64,000 nucleotides of DNA, taken from assembly GCF_022682495.2 (NCBI RefSeq), contig NC_071393.1, positions 100,243,010-100,307,009 on the forward strand. The letters are read 5' to 3'. Below the pieces are notes generated by a model, which saw nothing but the letters and a program-made list of their open reading frames with translations, was not told where the DNA came from and did no database searches. Origin of the DNA: Desmodus rotundus (lineage: Eukaryota; Chordata; Mammalia; Chiroptera; Phyllostomidae). Shown here one piece after another: positions 49,629-61,626 of the stretch (within the stretch, counting starts at the first letter, position 1; each line of letters opens with the position of its first letter). Position numbers and translations under genes: made by a program.

Positions 49629-50086
49629 CTCTCACAGCTTTTTTATCCACTCGTCTACTGATGGGCACTTCAGTTGCTTTCGTATCTTGGCTATTGCAAA
49701 TAATGCCGCAGTGAACATAGGGGTGCGTGTATCCTTTCTAATTAGTGGTTTGGGTTGCTTTGGATATATACTCTGAAGTGGAATTGCTGGGTCATAAGGT
49801 AGATCCATTTTTGATTTTTTGAGGAATCTCCATATTGTTCTCCACAGTGGCTGCACCGGTCTGCTTTCTCAGCAACAGTGCATGAGGGTTCCCTTTTCTT
49901 TACATTCTCAATAACACTTGTTTATATGTTGATGATGGCCATTCTGACAGGTGTAAGGTGATATCTCATTGTGGTTTTAATTTTCATTTCTCTGATGATT
50001 AGTGACGTTGAGTGTCTTTTCATGTCTGTTAGCTATCTGTATGTGTTCTTTGAAGAACTGTCGACTCATACCCTCTGCTCACTGTT

Positions 50087-50283
50087 TTAAGATTTTATTT
50101 ATTTTTAGAAAGAGGGGAAGGGTGGGAGAAAGAGAGGGAGAGAAACATTGATCACTTGCCTCTGGCACGCCCCCAACTGGGGACCTGGCCCACAACCCAG
50201 GCATGTGCCCTGACTGGGAATCAAACTGGCAACCTTTCAGTTTGCAGGCCAGCACTCAGTCCACTGAGCTGCAGCAGCCATTG
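50087..50283 (-). repeat. Ves bat SINE, antisense, nested in L1
   Basis: It contains 'caggcatgtgccctgactgg' and ends 'gagctgcagcagcca'. The L1 flanks 'cctctgctcac' and 'cctctgcctac' are the probable target duplication. Confidence 0.93.
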
Positions 50284-51489
50284 CCTCTGCCTACTTTTTA
50301 ATTGGATTTTGTTTTTGGTGTTGAGTTGTTATGAGTTCTTTATAAATTTTGGATATTAACCCCTTATCAGATGTATCTTCTTCCATTAAGTAAGGTGTCT
50401 TTTTTTGTTTGTTTGATAGCTTCCTTCGCTGTGCAAAAACTTTTTAGATTGATGTAATTCCATTTATTTGTTTGTTTGTTTGTTTCCCTTGCTTGAGAAG
50501 ATACATCAGAAACAAATATTGCTAAGAGAAATTTCAGAGATTTTACTGCCTGTAGGTCCTTTAGGATTTTTATGGTTTTACATCTAACATTTATTTAAGG
50601 CTTTAATCCATCTTGAGCTTATTCTTGTATATGGTATGAGAAAGTGGTCAGTTTTCTTTCTTTCTTTTTTTTTTTTATGTATCTGTTCAATTTTCCCAAC
50701 ACCATTTATTGAGTGGGCTGTCTTTACCCAATTGTATGGTCTTGCCTCCTTTGTCATGTACTGATGCACATATAGGCATGGGTTTATTGCTGAACTCTCC
50801 ATTCTGTTCCATTAATCTATGTGGGTTTCTATGTCAGTACCATGCTGTTTTGATTACCATATTTTTGTAGTATAGTTTGATATCAGGTAGTATGTTAACT
50901 CCAACTTTGTTCTTCTTTCTCAAGATTGCTGTGGCTATTCGGGGTCCTTGCAGTTCCATATAAATATTTGGGTTATTCTAGTTCTGTGAAAAACACCATT
51001 GGTATTTTGATAGGAATTACATTGAATCTATAGATTTCTTTGAGTAGTATGGCCATTTTAATGATGTGAATTCTTCCTATCCCTGAGCATAGTATATACT
51101 TCCACTTATTTGTATTTTCTTCAATTTCTTTCTTCAGTACCTTATAATTTTCTGAGTACAGGTCTTTTAGTTCCTTGGTTAGATTTATTCCTAGGGGTTT
51201 TTTTTTTTATATGCAATTGTAAATGGGATTGTTTTCCTAGTCTCTTTTTCTGATAGTTCATTATTGGTGTATAAAAATGCAACTGGTTTCTACATATTTA
51301 TTTTGTATCCTGCTACTATTCTGAATTTATATATCAGTTCTGGTAGTTTTCTGGTGGAATCTTTAGGATTCTCTCTACATATAGTATCATGTCACCTGCA
51401 AATAGTGACAGTTTTACTTACTCATTTCTAATTTAGATGTCTTTAATTTCTTCTTCATGCCTTCATGTGGCTAGAACTTTCTGAAAATA

Positions 51490-51742
51490 CGGTTTGTAAT
51501 TTGTGGTTGGTTGAATCCATGGATGCAGAGGGCTGACTATTGATCTGTGCCATTTATGTAAGGGACTTGAGCATCCTCTGATTTCTGTATCGATGAGATA
51601 TGCCTGGGGAGGGTGTCCTGGAACCAGACCTGAGGTGTGACTGGTGGTTAAGTTTCTGGGGAGTCAAAAGTTTTATGTGGATTTTCAACTGTATAGAGGG
51701 TTGATGTCCCTAGCCCCCACGTTGTGCAAGGTCAACTGTATA
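51490..51742. mobile_element. Tigger/MER2-type DNA transposon, right part
   Basis: It reads 'ttggttgaatccatggatgc', 'aagggacttgagcatcctct', 'ggtgtcctggaaccagacc' and ends 'gttgtgcaaggtcaactgta', mirroring the 48771 end. The L1 with two Ves copies sits between the halves. More than one Tigger-class family may be present. Confidence 0.62.
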
Positions 51743-52699
51743 CCGTTGTGAGAAAATTACGTATATATTCATGATACTATGTCTCTTTTCCATTCTCACT
51801 GAACCTGTTGAACTAGTTTCACTCATCAATTTTTTTAAAAAAAGTCTTCTGTGTTACTGCAAGCACACCTTACTCGGGTACTTTGTGTATGAACCAGGAA
51901 AATTTTAAAAACAAACCAAAATTAGATACTGGGTAATTTTTAGATTGTCCTGCTATATAGCAGTGGTTTTTAATCCACCATTCCTATTCTGTTGACTTTG
52001 TGTTTATGCATTTATAAAGTACTTTCAAATCATGAAATCCTAAATTCTTGAGAATCAACATTTTGTTCAGAATTCCTCTCTCACAAAGTCAGCATCTTCA
52101 CGAGTATATAGAAGGCTGGATCTAAAGCACAGGGACACCTTCGATACTCACCCGTGCAGCAAGAGGAGGTGTCGCATAAGATTCCCCTGCTATGACTTGG
52201 CTGGTTTAATAAGATTCGGGTTGACATCTTCGCAACTGCTTATGATTATCAGCACTGTGATTTGTGTACTGACCAGGGCCATGGGCTTGAGATTGATTTC
52301 CAAACTGAACTTATCTGTTCTTTTTCTCTTGTCCAGTCCCTCTTGTGACTAACACACATTTGCAGAATGGTGCAGCCTATGAGCATGAAACAGACTGCAA
52401 AGCCAGCTGAACCACAGGGGACTGAACTGTTGACCCTGGGCTCATTAGCTCCATTCTTAAACCAGGGCAGCCAGAGAGTCAGTCAATTAATGAGTCACTT
52501 GGTAGCAGGGGCCAGGCTCACATGCTGGTCCAGTCCAGACCCAGGAAAGCACACATATCCAAAGAGCACAGTGGCAGCTGTCAAGAGCAAGACTTGCGTC
52601 CTTCCATTGGGCCACAGTGACCATTCTTTTAGATGTGCAGCCTTTATTCTCCAATAGAAGAAAAAAGTATTCGCCACTTCTGTTCTTTCTAGTGTTTAA
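51743..52699. other. Unassigned intergenic sequence
   Basis: No gene or assigned repeat. A 96-codon plus frame (52367-52657) overlaps two minus frames and has no motif. Confidence 0.35.
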
Positions 52700-53860
52700 A
52701 CATCTTGTATATTTAAAAACGTTAATCATACTGTGTTCTGTAGCTAAATTTTTGCTTTAGCATTAGGTTGCAATTCATTCGTTTTGTTGGTGCATTGGGA
52801 TTTATTCACTGCTGCTATTTCATTCCGTTTTGCAGGTGTGCTAGAACCTACCCATTCTACAGTGCTGGACATTTGATTGCTTCCAGCCTGTTGCTGTCAC
52901 GAGTAGCCCTGCTGTGCAGTCTCGTGCCCGGCCCCCCGTGTGCACATGCGGTGTCTCCGGGGTGTGTGCACACCGAGGAGTGCAGTTGCCGGGCTGCTGG
53001 AATTTTACTAGATGATGTCAAAGTGTTTCTGAAGTGCTCTTTTCCCACTTATATTTCCACCAACATGAAGTATTCCAAAGAGCCTAATTACTAGCAAGAC
53101 CTGGTATCGTCAGACTGAAAATTTTACAAACATACTAGGTGTGCAACTGTATTTTAATCATCTTTAAAATTTGTTTTTTCCACATTTTCTAGACTACCAG
53201 TCGAACAGTTTTCCGTAGATTTTGTGGCTGTTCAGTTTTCCTCTCTTGTGGAGTCCCCATCCTGGCGTTTTGTCCACTTCTCACTGGGCCTGATCAGTTG
53301 GGCATGTGTGGGAGTTTATATCCTAGACGGGAATCCTTTGTCCATGATGTGTGGCAAATCCCTTCTCCCAATTTGATTTGCCTTTTTACACTTTGAAACC
53401 TATAGTTCTCATTTTAATGAGATTGCTTTTATGTGTGTTTATACCTTAATACACAAAATCTTTCCTCAGTGTCATATACATGCTCTTATGTCATCTTTTA
53501 AAAGTTTTAGTTTTACTCTTCTCACTGAAGTCTCGGGTCCATCTAGAATTGGTTTGGACTGCTACGTACCTGTGCGAGGGAGTGGTCCAGACTCATCTGT
53601 TTCATGAGGACGCTGCTGGCACCACGCGTTGGAAGTCCTTGTGTGTCTCATCCTGACTCCAGAGGCTGGCTCTCGGGAGTGAAGTTTCCATGCGTGTGCA
53701 TGTTTGTTTCTGCAGTCTCTGTTTGGGCTCTGGCGATTTTATTGCTCTCTGTGCCAACATTACACTTTTAATGTAGTTTTACACTGACTTCTTGCTGTCT
53801 GCTAAGGCTACTACTCCCCTCACCTTCGCACTGTTTTGGTTATTGTTGGCTGTTTGCTCC
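52700..53860 (-). repeat. Degenerate L1M, antisense
   Basis: It contains 'gcattgggatttattcactg', 'gttgccgggctgctggaat', 'ctcttttcccacttatattt', 'gggaatcctttgtccatga' and 'gtccatctagaattggtttg'. This is the order of the antisense L1M 3'UTR and ORF2, with heavy decay. Confidence 0.62.
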
Positions 53861-55524
53861 CCTGGATTATACAAATGCTGTTTTCCAGTGTTCTTTCTCA
53901 GAGCTAATTGAATTTATAATTAGGTAAGAAAGACAGAAACAAGATTTAGATACTCTGATCAGTAAACCTTAGAGTAGATGTGTTTACTTGATTTTTACTT
54001 GATCATAACATTCACAAAATTTAGATTTGAGAATTTGTGCTCATAAAGTGTTTTCTTCTTTATTGTGCAGTATCTACAAACTGTATTAATACAGATAGGT
54101 CCAACCCATTTGGTTGGTTGTGCTGTTTTTATCACAAATTTAATTAACATTGAACTTGGACCACTTCCCTGAGCAGTGATACAGATAATGCCTGGCCAAT
54201 GAAGCCACATGAGACTATAATTAGATCTCATGAAATAATGGTCTCAAATTATTTTAAGTGCTTGTAATTTTTAGTATATCCAGCTCATGCATAAGTATCA
54301 AAAGGGAAACTGAACTAGGGTATGTGTGTGCTGGTAACTGTTTACTAAGGGAACAGAGAATTTTAATGTATACATTCAGCCTGGGAAACTGTACTGTTTA
54401 TTAAATAAAGTAGAGAAAGCAAGAGAGGAATCAGCACATGGGAAATAAGGTCACCAGATAAGGCTTTTTTTTTTTTTTTAACTGTTTCCTGTTCTGTGGC
54501 TCTGCAATCCACTGTTGAGAATTTCATTCCTCTAACCCAGACTGACAATTTCCCATTTCCTGTCACTCTCTCTGCTACCTCCCCCATTCTTTTTTTGTTT
54601 GTTTTTGTTCTCCTTGGTTCTTGAGCTGCCAAACCAAAGCAGTTCAAACACATAAACCCACAGTTAATTTGTTGAGGAGCACGGAGCTTTCGGTAAACAA
54701 CTTCTTCCTGGATGTTACTGTGTAGAGAGGACTGGAACTTTATCAGCGGAGTGAGTGTACCATATCTGTTAGGTCTGCGCCCATATAGCCTATAGCAAGT
54801 CAAGTCATCCTCGCCTGTCTTCACAACTACATAGCTACAAAAAGAAGGAATGACTACAATAGCTGCAGAAACGTGTTATTCATGTTATTCGTTGGGGGGC
54901 AGGGGAGGAAAGCAGGATTTTAAAAAAATCGGCCTTGACATTTTTAGAGTAAAGCAGGGCATAGATGACAGCTGTGCTGGGTAAAGCTTTTAGGAGACAC
55001 ATCCAGGATCAGCGATGATACTATGTCACAAGCAGATGGATTCCAGAGAACCCTGTTCTCTTATTTTGTCAATTATCAGAGTGGAGAAAATGTTACCATG
55101 TTTTCAGTGATTAGTGGCAGAAACAGCAGCAGCCCTTTTCAGACCTACATACATGATAGAAACTGGGAAGGAACAGGACAGGGCTGCGTTCCAGAGGATC
55201 AAAAAAACTCTTGAGTTAAAAAAAGAAAAACCTAATGTTTTACTGGGAACTACCATATTTAATGTATCAACAGGTACAGTGTTGGATGCTTTAAACATTT
55301 TTTGTAACTCTGTAAGGTATTTCTCCAGATAAATGAAGAGTCAGGAACCCCAACTGATCTGATTTCACTTCATCACTAAGTACTAACTAATCAAAAGCAC
55401 TTTACTAAGGCTTTTAACAACAAAAAAGGGACAAATACAGTCTGCCACATTGTTGATTTTTGGCCTAAGAGCAGGTCAAGAACAGCAAGTGGCTTCCTTT
55501 CAACAAAGTTCGTGTCTCTCGGGT
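53861..55524. other. Unassigned, includes a 153-codon minus-strand frame
   Basis: The frame at 54824-54363 (minus) is the longest uninterrupted one in the window. It begins MKTGEDDLTCYRLYGRRPNR and ends in a hydrophobic LIPLLLSLLYLI segment with a poly-Lys run from the T-run at 54464-54480. I recognise no family. No splice sites, Kozak context or duplications were established, so I do not call it a gene. Confidence 0.35.
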
Positions 55525-55652
55525 AATGGATATGTTAAGTAAATAGTGAGAATCCTTTGATAATATGCACATATATCACATCACAAAGATATACTTAAAA
55601 TATCTTACAATTTTGTCAATTATACCTCAGTAAAACTGGGGGGGGGGGGAGT
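55525..55652 (+). repeat. L1 3' end, sense
   Basis: It reads 'taatggatatgttaagtaaa', 'atatgcacatatatcacatc' and 'gtcaattatacctcagtaaa', ending in a G-run (about 55639-55649). This is a typical L1M 3' terminus. Confidence 0.7.
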
Positions 55653-55944
55653 TTGTGTCTCTAGGTCTCTGACTTTTGAAGTTCGTTGTTTGTACAAAAA
55701 ATAATTTGTAGCAAGTTAAGATTGCTGATTAACTACATCAGGGGCTTCACCAGGTATCTAACCTGCTGATTTAAGAGAAGCGGAGTCCAAGGAACCTTGG
55801 TTTTTCCACATGGCGCTGAGTCACACAGAACGGAAGCCTGAACTGTATCTCTGGAGGCCCCAGCCAGTGTGCTTTCCACACGCTGATGCCGTCTCTGTAG
55901 AAAGACCACCACCAGTAGGCCTCCCTCAGGATTCATGGAGGGTT
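55653..55944. other. Unassigned short interval
   Basis: Nothing was recognised beyond a short minus frame without motifs. Confidence 0.35.
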
Positions 55945-56560
55945 TTGTTTTCTAAATTACTTTTCCATCACAGATGACATACCATATGGATTTCAGGTGC
56001 ACAGTATAGTGATTAGACATTTAGATACCTTACGAAGTGACCACCCTGATTAAGTCTAGTGCCCATCTAATACTATAGTTATTTCACAATTGTCCATATT
56101 CCCTATGCTATACTTTACATTCCTGTGACTATTTTTGTAAGTGGCAATTTGTACCTCTTAATCCCTTCACCTTTTTCACCCATCCCCTCAAAGCCCCTCC
56201 CATCTGGAGACCATCGATTTGTTCTCTTTATGAGTTTATCTGTTTTTGTCTGTTTAGACTCCACATAAGCAAAACCGTATGGTATTTGTCTTTTTTCACT
56301 TAGCATGTTTTAGCTCTATCCATGCTGTTGCAAATAGCCAGATTTCATTCTTTTTATGGCTGAGTAATAATCCATTGTTGTATGTGTACATCTTTATCCA
56401 TTTATCTATTGATGGACACCTAGGTCACTTCCACATCTTGGCTATTATAAATGCTGCTGCAATGAACAGAGGGGTGCGTCTTTTCTTTTCGAATTTGTAT
56501 TTTGGATTTCTTCAGATAAATACCCACAGTGGAACTGCTTGGTGACGTGCTAGTTCTGTT
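55945..56560 (-). repeat. L1 3' portion, antisense
   Basis: It contains 'tttcaggtgcacagtatagt', 'cctatgctatactttacatt', 'cctcttaatcccttcacctt', 'tagctctatccatgctgttg' and 'ttggctattataaatgctgc'. It ends in ORF2 near 'ggaactgcttggtgac'. It is truncated at its 5' side. Confidence 0.9.
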
Positions 56561-56589
56561 TTTTTTTTTTTGAGGAATGAAGGGGTTTT

Positions 56590-56790
56590 TTTAAACCAGA
56601 CTGGATAGGGAGATAGAAATCTGGGTTCCACTTCCAGCTCTGCCTTGGCACTAATGAACTATAGCTCTGTGACCTTAAGTAGGTCACTTGGCCTCTCTGA
56701 GCCTTGTCTATAAAATGAGGTTGGATTATATGACTTTTTAGAAGAGCTAATGTATGTGAAAGCACTTAGCAGAACTTGTAATGTGTAGTT
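56590..56790 (+). repeat. MIR SINE, sense
   Basis: It reads 'aatctgggttccacttccag', 'gtgaccttaagtaggtcact', 'tctataaaatgaggttggat' and 'gaaagcacttagcagaactt', the full MIR order. Confidence 0.88.
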
Positions 56791-56989
56791 GCTGTGCAGA
56801 AAAAGACGTTCATTTCCTCTGTATCAAACTGGGCTAAGGCTATAAAAATTCTGAGTTGTAATGATTCCTTGATTTCCAAAGTAACCATCATTATATTCAA
56901 TAAACAAATATATATTAAGTGATCCTAGGTAGAAACCATGAGGCTCAGAATACTCAATCATAATACGGATGATTGCCCTTAGGTTCCAA

Positions 56990-57830
56990 AAAGGACCAAA
57001 CTCAGTTCAGGAGAAAGAAAATTTCTGGCTACAAAGAAACTTCGAAGTATTAATGGAAGAAAGAACATGAGCTATTTCTAAAATACTAGAAAGATGAGAT
57101 TTGGACAGGGAGAGACTGGAAGAGGTTTGTGGATGACAATATGGGGATGGGCGAATGCAAAGTTTGTGTAGAAAATGTGATCTGTCCAGTGTGACTGGAA
57201 GGCAGGGCTGTTGGGAGATAAGGACAAAAATGGGAACTGGTAAACAGACCATAGGGGACCTCTGCGCACTTGACTGAGGACTCTGGCATTTATGCTGTAG
57301 ACAAGCAGGAGTCATAGAGCCGAAATACAGGCAGCGCTGTGCTGGGGCCGAATTAATCTCAAAACCGCCGGGAGGTTAGTGGGGCAAACCAGCGGGAGAC
57401 AGATCAGCAGAGGCTGTTCTGACTTTGGGGGGAGGCTGTGGGTTGTCTGCATAGTCTAAATGTAGTTTAGGGTTTTTAGCAATCCATTTGTACAAGTTGG
57501 TGATCTGTACTTAAGTTGACGAGACAGACAATATTACTTAAAACTTTTATTTTTAATGGAAAAGAGTTGTTTTGGAGTGAGGCCTGGTATGACCTGGCCT
57601 CCGACTACAAAGAAAAGCCATGGAGAACGTGGTCTGAGCTTTGCTTTATGAGGCTGCTGCATCGTGGCAGACACAGGACACAGACCTGAACTTCAGTGTA
57701 GGTGGAAAGACACAAGGTTGTGTGTGGGAAATCCATGAGGCCTGGCCTAATTAAAGGCATCAGGTAAAGGAGAAGGTTCAGGACTAATTCCACGTCTGAA
57801 GATGAAATGGTAGCAGTAACAGGGAGTAAA
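56990..57830 (-). repeat. Probable L2-derived sequence, antisense
   Basis: Phrases such as 'ctggcatttatgctgtagac', 'gcaggagtcatagagcc' and 'ttggagtgaggcctggtatg' resemble old antisense LINE 3'UTR. The match is weak. Three overlapping short minus frames at 57007-57315 are regarded as chance. Confidence 0.4.
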
Positions 57831-58017
57831 TTAATAAATGTGTGTAGTGGTTTTTTAAACCAAGAGTCATTTTGCTGTTTTAAACAAATTCTGCCTGTAA
57901 ATAATGTGTTTATCTGTCATATTTTCATTTATAATTACATTTCTAACATTTAAATATTATACAGTTCATTTTTTTAGTAGGAAAAATTAGAAATTCTCAA
58001 TTTAAGGACAAATCTGT

Positions 58018-58549
58018 TGGGTTAGCCAAAGAGTCCACTTAGTTTTTTCCTTAAAATACACATTTTTCATTTTCACCAATAACTTTATTGATTTGGATAT
58101 TTTTGAATATGTCAGCTACCTCCCATGTGGTATAACATTGATTGTTCTCAATTAATGTCTCACTTTGAATTGCTATCAACTTCAGCTGGTCTACCCAGCC
58201 GTGGAGCATCGTCCAGTGAGAAATCTCCAGCACGATATTTCCCAGACCACTTTCGACACATTCGATCAGTCACAGCACCTTCTCCGTATACTGCAAAACT
58301 TTTTTTTTTTTGCGCTTTTACCCTTCTTGAAATGAAGCATAATATGCTGAAAATGTTATTTTCCTCCACCTTCAATATTAAAATGGCTACACGAAAATTC
58401 ACTGATTTTGATAATTTTTTAAAAATGCAAGCTGATATGACAGATATCACAATACAGTAACAAAATTGTTTCAAATTAAGTTAAAGACAAGTAAGCCCTA
58501 CTAGAGTCTTCTCACGGAAAAAACCAAACAAATTATTTGGCCAGCCCAC
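58018..58549 (-). mobile_element. Internally deleted mariner transposon (~530 bp)
   Basis: The termini 'ttgggttagccaaagagtcc' and, reversed, 'gtgggctggccaaataattt' form the inverted repeats. Read on the minus strand, the inside codes for the N-terminal DNA-binding part of a mariner transposase, including RKWSGKYRAGDFSLDDAP and GRPAEVDS (58474-58160). After a frameshift it continues with ETLIENNQCYTTWEVADI (58233-58051). The catalytic DD34D domain is missing and the sequence runs straight into the other terminus. It can only have moved in trans. It lies about 140 bp beyond the FERMT2 poly(A) site. Confidence 0.88.
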
Positions 58550-58689
58550 TATCTTATAACATTTTAGAATAGAAAATTGTTTCTCGTAACACAAGATGTA
58601 GGCAAAGCACTTCCAGAAGGCAAAAGTTCATTTCTACGAAGTTAATGCTATGTAAACCATAAAAACAAGAAGTACGTAGAGAAACATTA

Positions 58690-59791
58690 AATAAAGATTC
58701 TGCTTTTATTTAAAATAAAATGCATTTATACAGTCTTTAAACCATGGATTATTGGACAATACTGGTAATCCACCCCTCCCTGGCACCCTTATGGGCTGTG
58801 TGAGCTAGGAAGTTTTTGACTAGCACCAATGCAGATTGTAACAGCGCAAGAGACTAGAAGATGGCCAATCCAGGCAGTAGAGTTAAGGACATTGTGGCAA
58901 ATCACAACTAAACTGAAGTCATTCTTAATTTAGCAGATATTAAAACTGCACATTAATTATAGATTTAAAAGCATTTAATTAATGTAAAGATGCTACGTAT
59001 TTAGGCTGTTTGCTAGTTGTGAGTAATTTCTTTAAAAACTGTACAATTTTATAAAATTTGTGTTTGTACATTAGTTACACAAAATGCATACTTCATAGAC
59101 CTTTACTTCATACTGTAATGCAAAAGTTGCATATTTTAGGCAGACAGTGAATATGCTGGTGAATACTAAGTGTTGTAATACAATATAGTGTAAAAATAAA
59201 AATACAAGACAATATACATACATGCTTATTCAAGGACAAAAACAAATAAACCAAGTGTAACAGACTAACAGAATTTTCCTTCAAGGTTAAAACAATTACA
59301 TTATTAAACATTGAGGCATCTTTTGTAGGCCATATTTATTGGGGTGGGGGTTCAAATGTCTACCAGAGTTAAGTAGGATGTATTTAAAAACACAAGGTCA
59401 AATTAAACATACATTAAAATACATGCATTAAACATGATAAATAGACTTCATATAGTTTAAGCCCTGGATAGCTATAAAATAGATGGCTTGAGTTTCTTAG
59501 TTTGGCTATCTTAAATCAGTGATTTCTTATCCCTGATTTGCCCACTACTTCAGTTTTCAAATCTTGGCCCTAAGGAATGTGCGCCACATTCAAGTTCATA
59601 TACTGTATCGTAATAGCAGAGTAATAGTCGTGCTTGTTAGTGCACATATTAACTGGTCTGGTAAGGCAAAAAAGTTTTCATGATAAAATGATGAATTTCA
59701 AGCTTACTTTATTAAGCAGCATATAAGACACAACAGCTTTTAAAGTTAAATATTGTTATGGCCATGGAGTTTCATTACACAGTACTTCTAT
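58690..59791 (-). other. FERMT2: FERMT2 3' untranslated region
   Basis: This AT-rich stretch follows the FERMT2 stop codon (59794-59792) on the minus strand without any repeat insertion. Three AATAAA hexamers read on the minus strand: 59713-59708, 59340-59335 and 58710-58705. The distal one gives a UTR of about 1.1 kb, which fits my recollection of the human transcript. The nearer ones could give shorter forms. The end point is inferred as 15-20 nt past the distal hexamer. Confidence 0.8.
58705..58710 (-). terminator. FERMT2: Distal FERMT2 poly(A) signal (AATAAA)
   Basis: The plus-strand tttatt is AATAAA on the coding strand. It lies about 1.08 kb past the stop codon, and the mobile element at 58018-58549 comes after it. 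It is the most plausible main cleavage signal. Confidence 0.7.
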
Positions 59792-59965
59792 TCACACCCA
59801 ACCACTGGTAAGTTTATAGAACATCTCTTCATCTAAACTCTCATTTTGGTCTTTTGCCCGTGTTGAGAGAAATATGTAGCCACCAATGAATTCATGAACC
59901 ACTTTGCAGTCTACTTCAGTACAAATGAAGGACAATCGTACTTCATCTGCGAACTCTACAGTGAC
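59792..59965 (-). CDS. FERMT2: FERMT2 (kindlin-2) last coding exon
   Basis: This exon encodes the final 57 residues, from [20 protein letters not shown] through [17 protein letters not shown] to the C-terminus [12 protein letters not shown] and a TGA stop. It forms the end of the F3 (PTB-like) FERM subdomain of kindlin-2, a cytoplasmic focal-adhesion adaptor that binds integrin beta tails and helps talin activate integrins. The acceptor is 'ttgttccag' just before 59965. It joins in phase 0 to the exon at 61159-61300. No frameshift or stop is visible. The identification rests on a recalled kindlin-2 sequence that agrees along the whole exon. Confidence 0.97.
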   Translation of the reverse strand, partial: VTVEFADEVRLSFICTEVDCKVVHEFIGGYIFLSTRAKDQNESLDEEMFYKLTSGWV

Positions 59966-60459
59966 CTGGAACAAAGACAGAAAACTGTTAAGTCCCAGGA
60001 AAACTCCAGATGGGTGGGTCCAAGCGAAGCTGCAGTGCTATTTAAATTCTGCCCAATCACAAAATACTTGATCCTCAAATATTCTTTTTTAATCCTAAAT
60101 CTAATAAAGCTCAAGTCCAAAAGAAAAGTCAAAATTACCAGCCCCTCCCCCACTCGTTTTTAGTTTTCTTGTTCTAAAAAGGAAGACAAGAGGTTTAGGT
60201 CATTAAGTTCCCAAATGGTCTCTGGTGATTCAATTAATGAGAATATTCCTCCTCAAGTCCTGGGAGAAAACCTACTTCCTGTGTTTAATTTACTACTTGC
60301 TTTAGATATTTAACCTTTAGGTATCATGTTTAAATATTTCAGAAATACGAGATTCTAATGAAGTAACAGGAATTGATACAACAAACCTAGTGATCTTAAA
60401 ACACATGAGTAATTAGTAAGACTGTTTATTTTAAATGATATTCATGTACTCCAAGGCTA

Positions 60460-60720
60460 CGGGCAGCATGATAAGCAGTAGCGTCAGGCTTTAGAGCCTT
60501 AAACATCTCAGTTTGAATCAATTCTGTTACTATGTGTGTGACCTTGGACGACGACAGCCCTTAGGCCTCTACATTTCAGTGTCCTCATTTGTAGAGTAGG
60601 GGTAATCCATCTACCTCACACAGCTGTGGTCAGGTTTAGAAGTAGGGTTCAAATGTAAAACATCTACTATCATGCCTGGCACGAAGTAGGCATTCAACAA
60701 ATAGGAGCTGTTACTGTGAG
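60460..60720 (+). repeat. MIR SINE in the last FERMT2 intron
   Basis: It reads 'gcaggcttt'-like text, 'gtgtgtgaccttggacgacg', 'cagtgtcctcatttgtagag' and 'catgcctggcacgaagtagg', matching the sense MIR order. It lies antisense to FERMT2, in the 1193-nt intron 59966-61158. Confidence 0.85.
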
Positions 60721-60782
60721 TGAAAGGGATTTATCTATTATTGAAAAACAACAATATGCTAAGTATATCATTATGTTCTTAC

Positions 60783-60982
60783 ATTTTTTTTTTTTTAAGT
60801 TAAGGGATTTTTTGTCAATTGATTTTAGAGGGAGAGAGGGAGGGAGAGAAGGAGGAGAGACAGACTGATTTGCTGTCCCACCCAGCTATGCATTCACTGG
60901 TTGATTCTTGTACTTGCTCTGACCAGGGATGCGACTTTGGCCATCAGGACAACGCTCCAACAACAGAGCCACCCCGCCAGGG
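60783..60982 (-). repeat. Diverged Ves-like SINE in the last FERMT2 intron
   Basis: It ends 'gagccaccccgccagggct', has 'tctgaccagggatgcgactt' and a T-rich start, so it is a reverse-complement bat-type SINE with an unusual middle. The flanks 'tgttctta' (about 60774 and 60983) look like the target duplication. It is co-oriented with FERMT2. Confidence 0.82.
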
Positions 60983-61158
60983 CTGTTCTTAGAATTTTAG
61001 TAATTCTAATACTTAGAATTTCTAAGTAGGAAATGAGTACCTAACCATGTTTTATACTTTAAGAGGTAATGGTACAAATAATCTTCAGAATTTATAGGGA
61101 TTTTGATTCTTAATTTACTAATTTTTAACAGCATTCAAGTAATATTGCTACAGCTTAC

Positions 61159-61300
61159 CATTTTTATTTCCCAGTTTACATTCCACTGTTTCATGTTACT
61201 GAAACGCCATGTTTTGATTGCGTCTCCTGTGCTGGCGTCCATCCTGATCAGTCTGTTGTATGCAATTCCAATAAGTTCTTCTTTTTTGCCCCCTTGGAAC
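61159..61300 (-). CDS. FERMT2: FERMT2 (kindlin-2) penultimate coding exon
   Basis: This exon completes an Arg codon split with the upstream exon and encodes [40 protein letters not shown] and VNWEIKM. Numbering back from a 680-residue protein makes Gln614 (61188-61186) and Trp615 (61185-61183) the QW pair known to be needed for integrin beta-tail binding; both are intact. The exon lies in the F3 subdomain. The acceptor is 'atgctacag' and the donor 'gtaagc', and the 142-nt length leaves phase 0 for the last exon. It is free of stops and frameshifts. Confidence 0.97.
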
Positions 61301-61626
61301 CTGTAGCATTAAAAACATAGTAAATAAATGTTTAAAAACATCTTAGGGGTGGGGGGACATGTTGGTCTATTTTTTCTTTAAGAGATGTGCTCTTTAGCTC
61401 TAAAAGAAAGTGCTAGTCTTACTCGTACAAGTAAAAATAGAAATGCATTCATTTTGAATTTTTAATGTATAGAAAATACTTTCCAACAATCTTTAAGTAT
61501 TACTGTGAAATAGGTTAATGGGTCTCAATTAGTAGCTTTAAATGTTTAATTTTTAATTACATGAAGTAGATTAAGGAGTAAGGCACAGATTAAGGTTTAC
61601 ATATAGGTACTTAATATTGCACTGAC

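Larger units (their letters stand above)
48951..51489 (-). repeat. 5'-truncated L1, antisense, carrying two nested Ves SINEs
   Basis: It opens with the reversed poly-A and 3'UTR ('attacagtttgcatagtggt', 'cactgactgtattccctagg') and runs through ORF2 ('cttggctattgcaaataatg', 'gtggaattgctgggtcata', 'ggatattaaccccttatcag', 'tttgtagtatagtttgatat'). Minus frames at 49632-49856 ([20 protein letters not shown]) and 50584-50802 are L1 ORF2 C-terminal pieces. It is inactive: truncated, with stops and nested SINEs. Confidence 0.93.
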
